A stretch of 64,000 bases of DNA from Seminavis robusta (Eukaryota; Bacillariophyta; Bacillariophyceae; Naviculales; Naviculaceae), in contig CAICTM010000151.1 of NCBI GenBank assembly GCA_903772945.1, positions 41,442 to 105,441 of the forward strand, read 5' to 3'. The translations under genes were made by a program, and so were the position numbers. Of this stretch, positions 21,234-31,297 are shown piece after piece. Each line of letters opens with the position of its first letter. Within the stretch, counting starts at the first letter, position 1. The notes beneath the pieces were generated by a model that ran no database searches, was not told where the DNA came from, and worked only from the letters and a program-made list of their open reading frames with translations.

Positions 21234-21455
21234 CTACTGGTTTACATCGTTCCAGAGAGAGGAATCACTGCTAATGCATTGTCCCAGAGTTAAATGTTCA
21301 TAGCAATCTGCTGTTATATTGCTCTTATGTGTTGGGATTCTCTATAGTCTATCTTTTGACTCCTGATTTGTATCAACTCAATAGTTAGTTTTTTGATATT
21401 CGTTTTGTACGAGACTGTGTAGGCAGCTTTCGGCGGCCGTTGCACATCAAGAATA
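21234..21455. other. Convergent 3' intergenic spacer
   Basis: A 222-bp AT-rich spacer between the convergent CDC5L and membrane-protein genes. It presumably holds both 3' UTRs; no strong terminator-like structure is seen. Confidence 0.5.
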
Positions 21456-23474
21456 TTATGGCCATCCAGTCACGCCAGCTGGAAGGACGTCAAACTTCCA
21501 CTTCATCCAGTCACCATTTCCTTGGACATCTCGAGAGTAAAATGTTTCAAAACCAACGCGGGTTCTGGCCCATCTAGACGGATCCAGGTACCAAACGTAA
21601 TCATCTCCATCTCGAAAAGTGATTCGAAGTTCCAACTCTCCAGAGGGAAGTCCTTTGTTCCCAAAATCTGTGTTTCCACTGTCGGGATCTTTGAGAAACC
21701 ATTCATTACTTGAAGGCAATGTGATGGGTTCGTAGATGTTCGTTTCAATATAGGGATCGCAAGAGGTTGCAAAACACGGGAACGGTATGTAAGTATTGCC
21801 GTTGCTGATGATTCGAGGGCTCAACACCTTGATACCAGCACTCATATCAATAGTAGAGGCGGAGCGGATATACGTCAAAATCTCAATTTTGTGAAGGTTC
21901 ATGAGCTCTTCTCGCGGTGCAGCGGGGTTCTCCGATGGCGAGGAAGTGACTCGAGTGGCAATTGTTGGCTGGGGTGAAGGAGGAGCAGTTGGATCTGGTG
22001 AGCTGGGGGGATGCGTAGGCCAGAGGGTTGGGTTGGCAGTGGACGAAGCATCAGTAGGGCTTTGAGTTGGTTCTCTTGTGGCTGGAGTCTCGGTCTCATT
22101 TGGCACCAGGTTTGCTGTTGGCGTAGCGGTTAGACGTCGGGATGGACTTGCCGTGACAGCTTCAATCGTCGGGCTACCGGTAGCCGTAGACGGGTGAGTG
22201 GTAGGCGGCATGGTTCTCTCTTGTGCAGTCGGACTCTTCGTCGGTAGCCCCCCTAACGAAGAAGGCGATGCTGTTGCGTCAGCAATTATTGACGGTGATG
22301 ACGTGCGGAAAAGCGGAGATGTGGCTTGTCCTGTTGACAACTCTCCGACTGAAGGCTGTGTTGTCGACAATGACGACGATGTGCCTGGTTTTGGCGAGGT
22401 TGCCGAAGTAGGGCTCCCAGTACTTTGTGTCAAAGAGTCTGCATCTGAGGTTGATGAGTCTGGAACCAACGTTTTGGGCAGGAATTCGTTCGTCGTCGTG
22501 AACACGGGAGAGCGAGTTGGAGATCGTGTAGGACTCTGTGCCGCTGCTATCGAATTCAAATTGTTAGTTCCTAGTGCATTGGATGACCCGCTTCCTTTGA
22601 AGATTTGATCACGGAAAACAACTCCCACCAAAACACCCGCAATGGCGAGGCCGATTAGAATGATACATGTCAATCCAATGCAAACCCGACGCCGCAATCC
22701 TCGGTCTCTGTCATCAAGTTCCTCGTCCTTGAATTCATCCACCACACCGCCTTCTGCCGTGTATGTCTCTGCCCCGCCACTCCTGAATTCGTAGAGTCCC
22801 ATGTCATGATTGTAGAATGCACCCTTTTGGTCGATGCCTGACTTGCGATACTGCTGCGCCTGTTGGCGGTGCCCGTGCGTGTCCATGTGATACAATCGAT
22901 CCTTCTCCGCCGAGGCTCGCCCTTGCTGCTGATTCCAATAGACCATGGTATCTGTACTGGAGTCCACCATTCCAGCGGATGCAACGACTTCCTGGTTGGC
23001 CGAAAAGCCGTCCTCCATCAAGTGAGGCTGATACCTATCATCGCAGCTCTGCTCGTCGGAAAGTTGTTCGTACTGCTTTTGACCAGAGGACTGCTTTCGC
23101 AAGGATCTACACGTGGGAAAGAGAGGTGTTGGCTGATCGGATTCATCTTGCCCCCTCCAATGCTGACATCCTTGGTCGTGCCCAATCACGCGCCGGTTTG
23201 CTGGTGGCGGGGAAAGTGTTAGCAAGTCGGGAAGTTGATTGTGATGAAACTGAACTGCATTGGAAGAAGCTGACGTGGGTTCGTCCGAGAAGGTTTCATC
23301 GGTATCCTCGCATTGTTCCAAAAGAGCGAGGTTTCTTCCAGTCTTGTGAGTCTGAGTGGGATTGTGATGAGAGCTTGACCTAGCTTGGTAAGGATCCAAG
23401 GTCTCCCAATTGTTGTAGTAATCGGTGGCTCGCATCTTTGTCTTTGTCTTTCTCTTGGGACTGTGTCGAGGCAT
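21456..23474 (-). CDS. Single-pass membrane protein with Ser/Thr/Pro-rich stalk
   Basis: Intronless 672-aa frame. About residues 1-258 are hydrophilic, with a basic start (MPRHSPKRKTKTK). One strong membrane segment (about 262-290: VCIGLTCIILIGLAIAGVLV) follows an RRR, so the topology is probably type II with the N-terminus in the cytosol. Beyond it is a mucin-like stalk of about 230 residues rich in SPT, TPS and PTxxP motifs, typical of heavily glycosylated diatom surface proteins. A folded C-terminal domain of about 150 residues follows (MNLHKIEILTYIRS..., CFATSCDPYIETNIYEP, FRDGDDYVWYLDPSRWARTRVGFETFY). I do not recognise that domain. It may be a cell-surface or silica-wall-associated protein; this is inference. 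Confidence 0.8.
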   Translation of the reverse strand: MPRHSPKRKTKTKMRATDYYNNWETLDPYQARSSSHHNPTQTHKTGRNLALLEQCEDTDETFSDEPTSASSNAVQFHHNQLPDLLTLSPPPANRRVIGHDQGCQHWRGQDESDQPTPLFPTCRSLRKQSSGQKQYEQLSDEQSCDDRYQPHLMEDGFSANQEVVASAGMVDSSTDTMVYWNQQQGRASAEKDRLYHMDTHGHRQQAQQYRKSGIDQKGAFYNHDMGLYEFRSGGAETYTAEGGVVDEFKDEELDDRDRGLRRRVCIGLTCIILIGLAIAGVLVGVVFRDQIFKGSGSSNALGTNNLNSIAAAQSPTRSPTRSPVFTTTNEFLPKTLVPDSSTSDADSLTQSTGSPTSATSPKPGTSSSLSTTQPSVGELSTGQATSPLFRTSSPSIIADATASPSSLGGLPTKSPTAQERTMPPTTHPSTATGSPTIEAVTASPSRRLTATPTANLVPNETETPATREPTQSPTDASSTANPTLWPTHPPSSPDPTAPPSPQPTIATRVTSSPSENPAAPREELMNLHKIEILTYIRSASTIDMSAGIKVLSPRIISNGNTYIPFPCFATSCDPYIETNIYEPITLPSSNEWFLKDPDSGNTDFGNKGLPSGELELRITFRDGDDYVWYLDPSRWARTRVGFETFYSRDVQGNGDWMKWKFDVLPAGVTGWP

Positions 23475-24068
23475 GGTTGGGTACTGTAATCCAACGGTAC
23501 GGGTATTTCAGGGGATCGAAGAAAGTACGAGGTAGGAGCTAGTAGAAGTGTTGCAACAAGGGCAGAAGAAAATGCAGTTCTCAACTAAGCACTTTGTCTC
23601 TTCTTTTCCATCAACTAGCTGCGAAGTAGCGTCGCGGACTGCTTGATATTCTCACTTGCACAGTAGCTCTGGGATCTTGTAGAGAGTAGTTATGCTCACC
23701 GGCACACCCCTTTTCCAAGTTTGTGGGGATCTTGAGAGAAATGTGAGGAAAATTTCGCCCCCCGAGGATTTTTCTTTTGATCTTATTTCTAGTAAAAAGG
23801 CAAAATTTGCTTGTGAGGTGGCGCGGCGCAGCCCCGTGTGTAGATCGTGACTAAGAAATTGCATGAATGAGACTGACGTCAGAACGGGACGAAGAAACGG
23901 CAAGTGTCAGGATCGGAAGATAGCAAATCAACGCCCTCATCTGCACTTCTTTCTGATGAGATGATGATGAGCTTGATATCTGGCAGCAGAAGATAAGAGG
24001 CAACTACAATAGGATCTTTGGTGGCTTATCCACACGTTTAGGTTCCAGGAAGAAAGATTCAATTCGCA
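23475..24068. other. Divergent intergenic region
   Basis: A 594-bp upstream region shared by the divergently starting membrane-protein and M16 protease genes. No coding feature is supported; promoters are presumed here. Confidence 0.5.
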
Positions 24069-27000
24069 ATGATGAGAAAGGCACTTGTCTTGGCCGCCTT
24101 GGTGGCGGTTCCCGACTTGACATTGGGGTTTCAACCGATCCATAGCGTATCGCCGGTCGGCAGGTCCAGTCCATGGCCAAAATCTTCCTGCAAGGGGGCC
24201 AGTAAACGCGAAGAAGGAAGCTCATCCCGGCATTCTTTTCCATTATATCAGTCACTACCTGATGGCAATGAACGGTCCAGTAATCTTCTCGGTTGTGACA
24301 TTGACAGCCAAAGACGAAGACAAATCTTGTTTTCCATGCTCTACGGCTCGGCCGCTTTGAGTAGTTTTTCACCCAGTGCTGCCGTGGCAGAACCGATAAC
24401 GGAATCAGACTCTCCTGCCGAGGGCACCGCAGACGATGGACCGATCAATATCCTAAGACCACCCAAAGACGACCGAGAGTACTTCACCTATACTCTCGAC
24501 AATGGACTGAGGGTGCTCCTTTGTTCGGATCCATCCTCCAATGAAGCTGCGGCTGCAATGGATGTCCATGTTGGTGCCTGTTCAGATCCAGTCGATATTC
24601 CTGGTATGGCACATTTTACAGGTAAGCATTTGTAGATGTGCTTCCATCGAGTTTCGGGTTGGTGGATATGGATCTTACCTGAACTTGCTTCCTTGTTTTA
24701 CCTTCTACGTGTTACCTCTACATTGGCTTGCCTGGCTTTTCATTAAACAGAACACATGAGCTTCCTGGGGAGCAAACCATATCCAAAGGAAGATGGCTTC
24801 TCCTCCTTCCTCTCTGCGAATGGAGGATCCAGCAATGCATATACAGACAGTGAAGATACCGTCTACTACTTTAGCATGGAGGCAGAAGCAGACGGCCGCC
24901 TTTCAGAGGGTCTCGATATCTTTGGGTCACTCTTCACGTCACCCCTCTTCACAGAAAGTGCCACTGGGCGCGAACTCAACGCCATTGAAAGTGAGAATGC
25001 CAAAAACCTTCAAACAGATTCCTTTAGAGCGTATCAGCTTACCAAATCAAGAGCCAATTCCGATCATCCATTCAGCAAATTCTTTACGGGCAACAAAAAG
25101 ACACTGCTGGATGACACCAAGGCCAAGGGAATCAATTTGAGAAAAGAATTAATCAACTTTTACAATCGATACTACTCGGCCAACCAAATGTCATTGGCCA
25201 TTGTTGCCCCACAACCAATCAACAAGCTGAAAGACATGGTAAAGAAGTCCTTCTCGGGCATTCCCAACAAGGATGTCGGCAAACCAGAAGAAGAATGGCG
25301 TGGCATTCCACCTTACAATGGCAATAGTGTTGTTCCATCCCTCCAAAGCGTGGTGGAAGTAGTACCTGTTCAGGATATTCGACAATTGGCACTTAGCTGG
25401 CCTGTCTTGTACCAATCGGAGGATGACAGGAGAGACGCGCTGTTGGAAAAACAGGCAAACTATGTTGCACATCTGATTGGCCATGAAGGTCCAGGTTCGC
25501 TTCTTTCTTACCTCAAGAGGAAGCAATGGGCCAACGCGTTGTCATCGGCAACTGAAACGGAGCTGGCGGACTATGAGACGTTCGAAGTTGTGGTCGGGCT
25601 GACGACGAGTGGATTGGCCAATGTGGAGAAAGTGGTAGAAGCAATCTTTTCATACATTAACATGCTCAGAGAGTCTCCAATCCCAGATTATGTCTTTCAA
25701 GAGGTCCTTCAAACCAACGAACTTGAATGGCGCTTCATGTCCAAAGGCAGCGCCGGAGGCTATGTCCAGTCTCTGGCACCTGCAATGCAAAAGTACCCGC
25801 CCAGTCTCGTCGTAGCTGGTCCGAGGCGGATTGCATTGGCAGAACCAGAAGGCAAGCTACTAGACACCAGCAATCCACGAACGGCATTCTCATCAAGGGC
25901 ACAGTTACAAGCCACAAAAGAGTCTGTCAAAAAGTATGTTTCGAATCTATCGTTGGACAATGTAATGATGACAGTCATGAGCAAATCTTTTGAAGGAAAA
26001 ACAGACAAGACTGAGAAATGGTATGGAACCGAGTACTCGGCAAGGCCTATCCCAATCGAGACGCTGATGAAGTGGCAGAATTGTCCCAGTCCAAAGTCAT
26101 TCAAAATCGACTACCCCAGACCAAATGTTTTCATACCATCTGAGACCGGGCTCCGGGTCAAGATTCCGCCGAAAGAAAAGCCAGCGTCCAAGGATTTTGA
26201 AACTCGAATAACACCTATTCCTCCACCTGGTGTCATTCGGGACGATGGACCTGACGGTCGCTGGACCGTGAACTTTAAGGCTGACGACCGCTTTGGTCAA
26301 CCGAAAGCCTTTGTGGTCTTCGAGCTTCTCACCTCGGAAGTGTCTGGTACAGCCTACAAATCTACACTGTCCACGTTTTACGACGCATGTGTATTTGATC
26401 GCCTAGGAGAGTATGCGTATGATGGTAAGCTGTCTTTTGCCGAGATGTTCTGATTGATCGACTAGCTGGCGGTCTGACAATTGAAATTTGTTGAACCTCT
26501 CTTTCTTGTGCAGCCGGTCTCGCTGGTTTGACATACGACGTCAAGGTGCTTCCGCGAGGCGTCAGGCTTACATTTGGTGGATATAACGACAAGCTGCAAA
26601 AGTTCGCTGCCTACGTCTCGCAGAAGATTTCGAAAGACGTGAAAAGCATATTGCCAAAGACGGAAGCTGAATTTGATCGGTACAAGGATCAAATCAAACG
26701 CGCCCTGTCGGCTTTCGATGTCAAACAACCCTATGCCCATGCATCCTACTATGCCAACCTGAACATCCAGCCTCTTCGTTTCCAATACACCAATCAACAA
26801 TTACGAGAAGCGACCGAGAAGGCGACTCTTCAGGATCTAGTGTCCTATGCCACGACAGTGTGGTCATCAGGGAAGGGTCAAGCACTGGTTCAGGGGAATT
26901 TGAACGAGCAAGAGGCACAAGAACTGGTCAGACAACTCGACAAGACATTGGGATTCAAAAGCATTCCACAAATCGAGGTTCCAGATCAACTCAAACCATT

Positions 27001-27754
27001 ACCACTGCCAACACCTGCCAAGTTTACCGACGGGAAACCTTCTAGTTTGCGGCGAACGCGCCTGGTTGTCGCTGAACCCAACCCCGTGAACGCCAATGCG
27101 GCATCCTACGTCATGGTTCAAAACTTAGGCGAAAGCGCAAAGGACCATGTGATTATTGAACTGATCAGTTCCATTGTCGAGCAACCCTTTTACGACGAGC
27201 TGCGGACGCGACAACAATTGGGCTATATCGTGTCTTCCGGTGTCCGTGCTTTGGGCAGGACGAGGACTTTTGCCTTTATTGTGCAGTCCAGCGTCGCTCC
27301 TGTCGAGAAACTAACGACAGAGACACTAAAGTACATGGATGGAATTCGTGACCGACTGGACAAGCTTCCAAAAGTGGAACTGGGCACCTATGTCAAGGGT
27401 CTGATAGATCGTAAGTTGGAGCCCGACAAGACGCTGGCCAGCGAAGTGATGCGCAATTGGGCCGAAATTGCCAGTGATCGATTGGAATTTGATCGCGTTC
27501 AAAGAGAGGCTTTGGCGTTGCTGGAAGTGAACAAGTCGGATCTCTTGGAGTTTTGGGATCGCATATACGTAGGACGCGACAGCCGAGTGCTGATTACTCA
27601 AATTGTTCCACGGAGTGGTCCTGCATCATCTCCGGAACCTCCCAAGAGCTTTGGATACTCCAGCCTTGCCAACAAAAATCCTCCTGAGGGCCTTGTCTTG
27701 GGCGAGGATGACATTGAAGCGTTCCGTCGAGACTTGGAGGCAGGGATGGCATAA
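24069..27754 (+). CDS. M16 zinc metalloprotease (insulysin type), plastid-targeted leader
   Basis: Three exons (24069-24621, 24751-26424, 26514-27754) give 1,155 aa. The GTAAGC donors and ACAG/GCAG acceptors preserve frame. The first intron cuts inside the inverted zinc motif; splicing makes HFTEH (H182-x-x-E185-H186), the M16 HxxEH signature, from T184 and the split codon for E185. The N-terminus has a signal peptide (MRKALVLAALVAVPDLTLG) with Phe just after the likely cleavage site (TLG-FQPI). A Ser/Arg-rich stretch follows, as in diatom bipartite plastid leaders. The C-terminal half has the insulysin hallmarks AYDAGLAGLTYDV and ELRTRQQLGYIVSSGVR, so the full four-domain clamshell is present. 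It should degrade peptides such as transit peptides or small fragments. Plastid location is inferred. Confidence 0.9.
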
Positions 27755-28100
27755 TCGCCCTGCCCAGAAAGTCGAGTTCTTGGAGTGATTCATTATCTTT
27801 TGGAGGCGAAGGTATCGCATCTACTGTCCTGTCTGACATGCTAGCTACTACTAGACAGCCAAGAGTTGAACATAATCACTAGAAACGACACAGCTATTCA
27901 TAGAAATACTGATTGAAGCAGCTCTGAGTATGCTCGCTATGCTGACGTGTTTTAGTACAATGTTTAACTTCCATCGCTGACAAAAGTAGTCCAGAGGGAC
28001 ACAACATTTGTCAACAGGTACTGGTAACAGGGACGCAAATGTTTGCATGAAAAATGTTGTTTGTTTATACAGTAGCATAGCAAGCTCAAGTCGTCGGTGA
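27755..28100. other. Convergent 3' intergenic spacer
   Basis: Between the ends of the M16 protease and nitroreductase genes. No feature is supported. Confidence 0.5.
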
Positions 28101-28928
28101 TCAAGCTGTTTTGGCAGTGCTATCCTCTACCTCCTCTTCTTCTTGGGATGGATCATCGAACTCCCAAGCTTGCCCAAAGGTATCTCCAAAGACAACTTCC
28201 TCCAATTCTAGCCTCGGTGAAGGCTTACTTTCTTCATTGTTGCTGTCGTCTTCTTGATACTCGTATCCAGTAGCGACACAAGCGCAGGCAGCATATCGAT
28301 CCGGAACCCGCAATATTTCTTTTAATTTCCGTGCATCAAATCCTTCCATAATGGCAGTCCCAAGACCATGACTGGTGGCTGCCAACACATAGGATTGTAG
28401 CGCCAGTGCCGTGTTCTTGTATGCCCAGGCATGAACGGGCTCCACCAATGGCATGGGTTGCCATTCGGACAAGAAGTCGGTTGCCATGTTTTTGACCAAT
28501 GTGGCAGCATGTCCTTGTCCCAACAGAAAGGACGATGCGAGCGGCATCTGACCCAAATAATTGGGATGCCTCATTTTCGATGCGTGTTCTAGTTCATGAA
28601 TTCGTTCAATGCGCTTTCCCGCCTCCAAATCCGACAAGAAGACTGCCAGAGTCGAAGAATCCATGGTCCGGTACTGGTTCCCCAATCCCAACATGGCCTG
28701 ATCGGAAAGTTGTTTCTTCAACGAAGAAGAATGCACCATGATGATTTGCGTTGGCTGGAGGTTGAATCCAGAGGGTGCTCGCAGGGTGGATTCCAGCACA
28801 TCTTGCAGAACGTCTCGTGGGATGACACGGCCCGTTTGGAATCGCTTCGCAGTCTTCCGTGCGTGTGCTATGGATCGAAAGACAGATGCAGCCGTCGACA
28901 TGTTGATTCCTCCTGTCATTGTGTTCAA
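28101..28928 (-). CDS. Nitroreductase-family FMN oxidoreductase
   Basis: Intronless 275-aa frame. Family hallmarks are the start AHARKTAKRFQTGRVIPRDVLQDVLESTLRAPSG (presented in part), where the Arg and Ser of the SxRxF- and APSG-like motifs bind FMN phosphate. NLQPTQIIMV, the mid-domain AYKNTALALQSYVLAATSHGLGTAIMEGFD and the C-terminal VPDRYAACACVATGYE are also typical. It likely acts as a homodimer using NAD(P)H to reduce quinones or nitro compounds. The C-terminal 40 residues are acidic (QEEEEVEDS) and not part of the domain. Translation may start at MSTAASV, 27 bases downstream of the first Met. No targeting peptide is obvious. Confidence 0.88.
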   Translation of the reverse strand: MNTMTGGINMSTAASVFRSIAHARKTAKRFQTGRVIPRDVLQDVLESTLRAPSGFNLQPTQIIMVHSSSLKKQLSDQAMLGLGNQYRTMDSSTLAVFLSDLEAGKRIERIHELEHASKMRHPNYLGQMPLASSFLLGQGHAATLVKNMATDFLSEWQPMPLVEPVHAWAYKNTALALQSYVLAATSHGLGTAIMEGFDARKLKEILRVPDRYAACACVATGYEYQEDDSNNEESKPSPRLELEEVVFGDTFGQAWEFDDPSQEEEEVEDSTAKTA

Positions 28929-29225
28929 GTTGGACCATTGAAGAAGTCCTGCTCATCAGAGAGAATGGGGGACCCGAAGGCGAAGGTGAAGCGTTGCTCA
29001 TCACTGACTGACTGACTTATAACAAGCCAGCATGCAAGCTGTAATATTGATGCCGAGTGCAGTCATTGGAAGGAAATGTCCAGGACCTCATTTCTTTCCA
29101 AAGCTGCTTTGCAAATGGCAAGAGCCCCTTCACAATCTTTCTACTAGCTAGCCAGCCACTTGATCATCTAATCTCCATCTATCTATCTCTTGGTTGACAA
29201 TACCTGATAAGCTATAGTCCTCACC

Positions 29226-30998
29226 ATGACGTCGGTATCAGGCCTTGAGGTTGACATCCATATCATTGAGGGTCGAAACCTCGTTGCGAAAGATCGCAAT
29301 CTCATGTTCCAGAAAACCAGCAGTGATCCGTTTGTGAAAATCTTTCATGGCGACAAGAGAATCGGCAAGACCAAGGTCATCAAAAAGACACTCAATCCAG
29401 AATGGCACGAACAGTTTCATCTCCACATTGATCAGTACGACTTTCTGAATTATGTCGGTAATGGTGCCAACAAGTTCAATCTTCAAAATGCCAAAATCCC
29501 ACCCATCATGCTGTATCTGTTTGATGAAGACAAGGCTTCGGCCGATGATCCCATGGGAACCGTCGCCATCCCACTGGATCTACTGGTGGAACCGAAGCAA
29601 CAATGGCTCAAAGTGGAAAACGGAGAGGGAAAAAATTACTGTAGAAATGCAAAGGGTGAAGTCTCGGTTTTGATCAAAATCCAGGCCCAACAAGTGCTGC
29701 AGCTTATCAAAGGAAATATCCACCCCATGAAACATGATCAAGTTACGGTGGGGTTGGCATGGGAACCACTCAACCAAACCACCCAAATTGATTTGGACGC
29801 CTCTTGCGTGGCCTTGAGTACCACGGGAGAGGTCCTGATGGAGCATACGGTTTACTATGGGAACCCTTTCAACCCCACCGAGTGCATACTTCACACGGGA
29901 GACGAAACCACGGGGGACAAAAAGGGTGATGATGAAAGCATCATTCTGAATCTAAAATACATCCCGGATGAGGTCCTCTGCTTGTACCTGGTGCTGAGTG
30001 TCGTCACTCCCAACTATACCCTGGCACAAATCCAATCCACCATGGTTCGCTTCTACTACTTTGGTGGGGACAAGGAGGAACACGGCATCTGCCGTATGTC
30101 TCCCTCTCCCGAAAACACAAAGGACACGAGTCTCATCTTGGCGAGGCTTTCACGGGATCACGACCGACTGTGGGAGCTCAGTCCAGTCGAAGTGGGCACC
30201 AGTCCTGCCCGTGACTTTGGATCACTAATACCTCAGATCAAGTCACTCACCAAAGACTTGTTGCCCAGAATCAAAATTGACCCCGCAGAGCGGGTGGCCA
30301 TTATGAGAAAGGATGGTGGTGTGATTCGTATTCAGGACTTTTGTCCTGCCCAAGTCTTGCCCGTGACAGTCTCCTTTGGGTTGGCGTGGGACGTTACGGA
30401 TGGAAAATCCATCGATCTCGACGCATCCGTCATTTGCTTGGATGCCGATCTAAAAGAGGTCGACATTATCTCCTTTCGAAACCTAAAGTCCGCGGATGGA
30501 GCCATTCTACATCAGGGTGATCAGACCACTGGAAAGGCTGCTGGCGATGATGAAACAATTGACATTCTACTGGAGAGTGTAAGTTCCAGATGCAAGTACA
30601 TTGGAATCATTGTCAATTCATACTCGGGTCAGGAGCTGGATGACGTTGCTCGAGCTTCCTGTCGTCTCTATGATACTGAGACTAGGGCGGAAATTGCGCG
30701 ATATGCACTTACGGATTCCAAAGAGCTGGACAAGCATACGGCTCTCTTGATGGGTTGTCTCTACCGCAGTTCTAACGGGCAATGGCTTTTGGCCATCATC
30801 TCCGCTCCGGCGCACGGGAGAATGGCGGAAGACAACGTTGATGAGCTGCAAAAATGGCTACGCAGGAACCCACCACCGAATGCACCCACTGTCGTCGTTC
30901 AGGAGGTGCCTGACAATGACCTCGTTAGCATGCCTGACCACGTACCACACGACACAGAAAAAGAAACCGTGTTGGTCCCCAGCACTTATTTGCAGTAG
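29226..30998 (+). CDS. C2 domain protein with two TerD (tellurium-resistance) domains
   Basis: Intronless 590-aa frame. Residues 5-155 form a C2 domain (VDIHIIEGRNLVAKD, SSDPFVKIF, KTLNPEWHEQFH, LYLFDEDKASADDPMG); the Asp residues of the calcium loops are largely kept. Two TerD domains follow. The first is at about 170-330 (GLAWEPLNQTTQIDLDAS, ILHTGDETTGDKKGDDESI). The second is at about 375-535 (GLAWDVTDGKSIDLDAS, ILHQGDQTTGKAAGDDETI). The paired IDLDAS and GDDE acidic sites are the calcium-binding residues of bacterial TerD/CABP1 proteins. In bacteria TerD belongs to stress systems for tellurite, phage and colicins. Here the C2 module suggests calcium-dependent membrane recruitment. The role in the host is unknown. 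Confidence 0.9.
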   Translation: MTSVSGLEVDIHIIEGRNLVAKDRNLMFQKTSSDPFVKIFHGDKRIGKTKVIKKTLNPEWHEQFHLHIDQYDFLNYVGNGANKFNLQNAKIPPIMLYLFDEDKASADDPMGTVAIPLDLLVEPKQQWLKVENGEGKNYCRNAKGEVSVLIKIQAQQVLQLIKGNIHPMKHDQVTVGLAWEPLNQTTQIDLDASCVALSTTGEVLMEHTVYYGNPFNPTECILHTGDETTGDKKGDDESIILNLKYIPDEVLCLYLVLSVVTPNYTLAQIQSTMVRFYYFGGDKEEHGICRMSPSPENTKDTSLILARLSRDHDRLWELSPVEVGTSPARDFGSLIPQIKSLTKDLLPRIKIDPAERVAIMRKDGGVIRIQDFCPAQVLPVTVSFGLAWDVTDGKSIDLDASVICLDADLKEVDIISFRNLKSADGAILHQGDQTTGKAAGDDETIDILLESVSSRCKYIGIIVNSYSGQELDDVARASCRLYDTETRAEIARYALTDSKELDKHTALLMGCLYRSSNGQWLLAIISAPAHGRMAEDNVDELQKWLRRNPPPNAPTVVVQEVPDNDLVSMPDHVPHDTEKETVLVPSTYLQ

Positions 30999-31297
30999 TT
31001 GCTGCTGGTGCAGTGTTCCGTACGAGAGGGGCAAGCGCAATGAACAAACTCTACATGTAGGATGCATCGGAAACGTCCGCTACAAACCAGAAGGTCCATG
31101 TACAGAGGAGCAATTCAATCAAAAAGGTAGACGGCAACGAACAGAGCAAACTTGCATGTTTTGATGCGTGTGTTTTATTAGTGAAGAGTCCATGTTTTGT
31201 TTCATTAATTTAAAGTTTCGAATCCTCCTAATCTGTGCTCTTCTGACAACGATGAAAGAAGCCCGCATCGTCGCTCGCTTTGCTGTAGTTTTGTCGT
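30999..31297. other. Convergent 3' intergenic spacer
   Basis: 299 bp between the C2-TerD gene and the end of COG1. No feature is supported. Confidence 0.5.
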
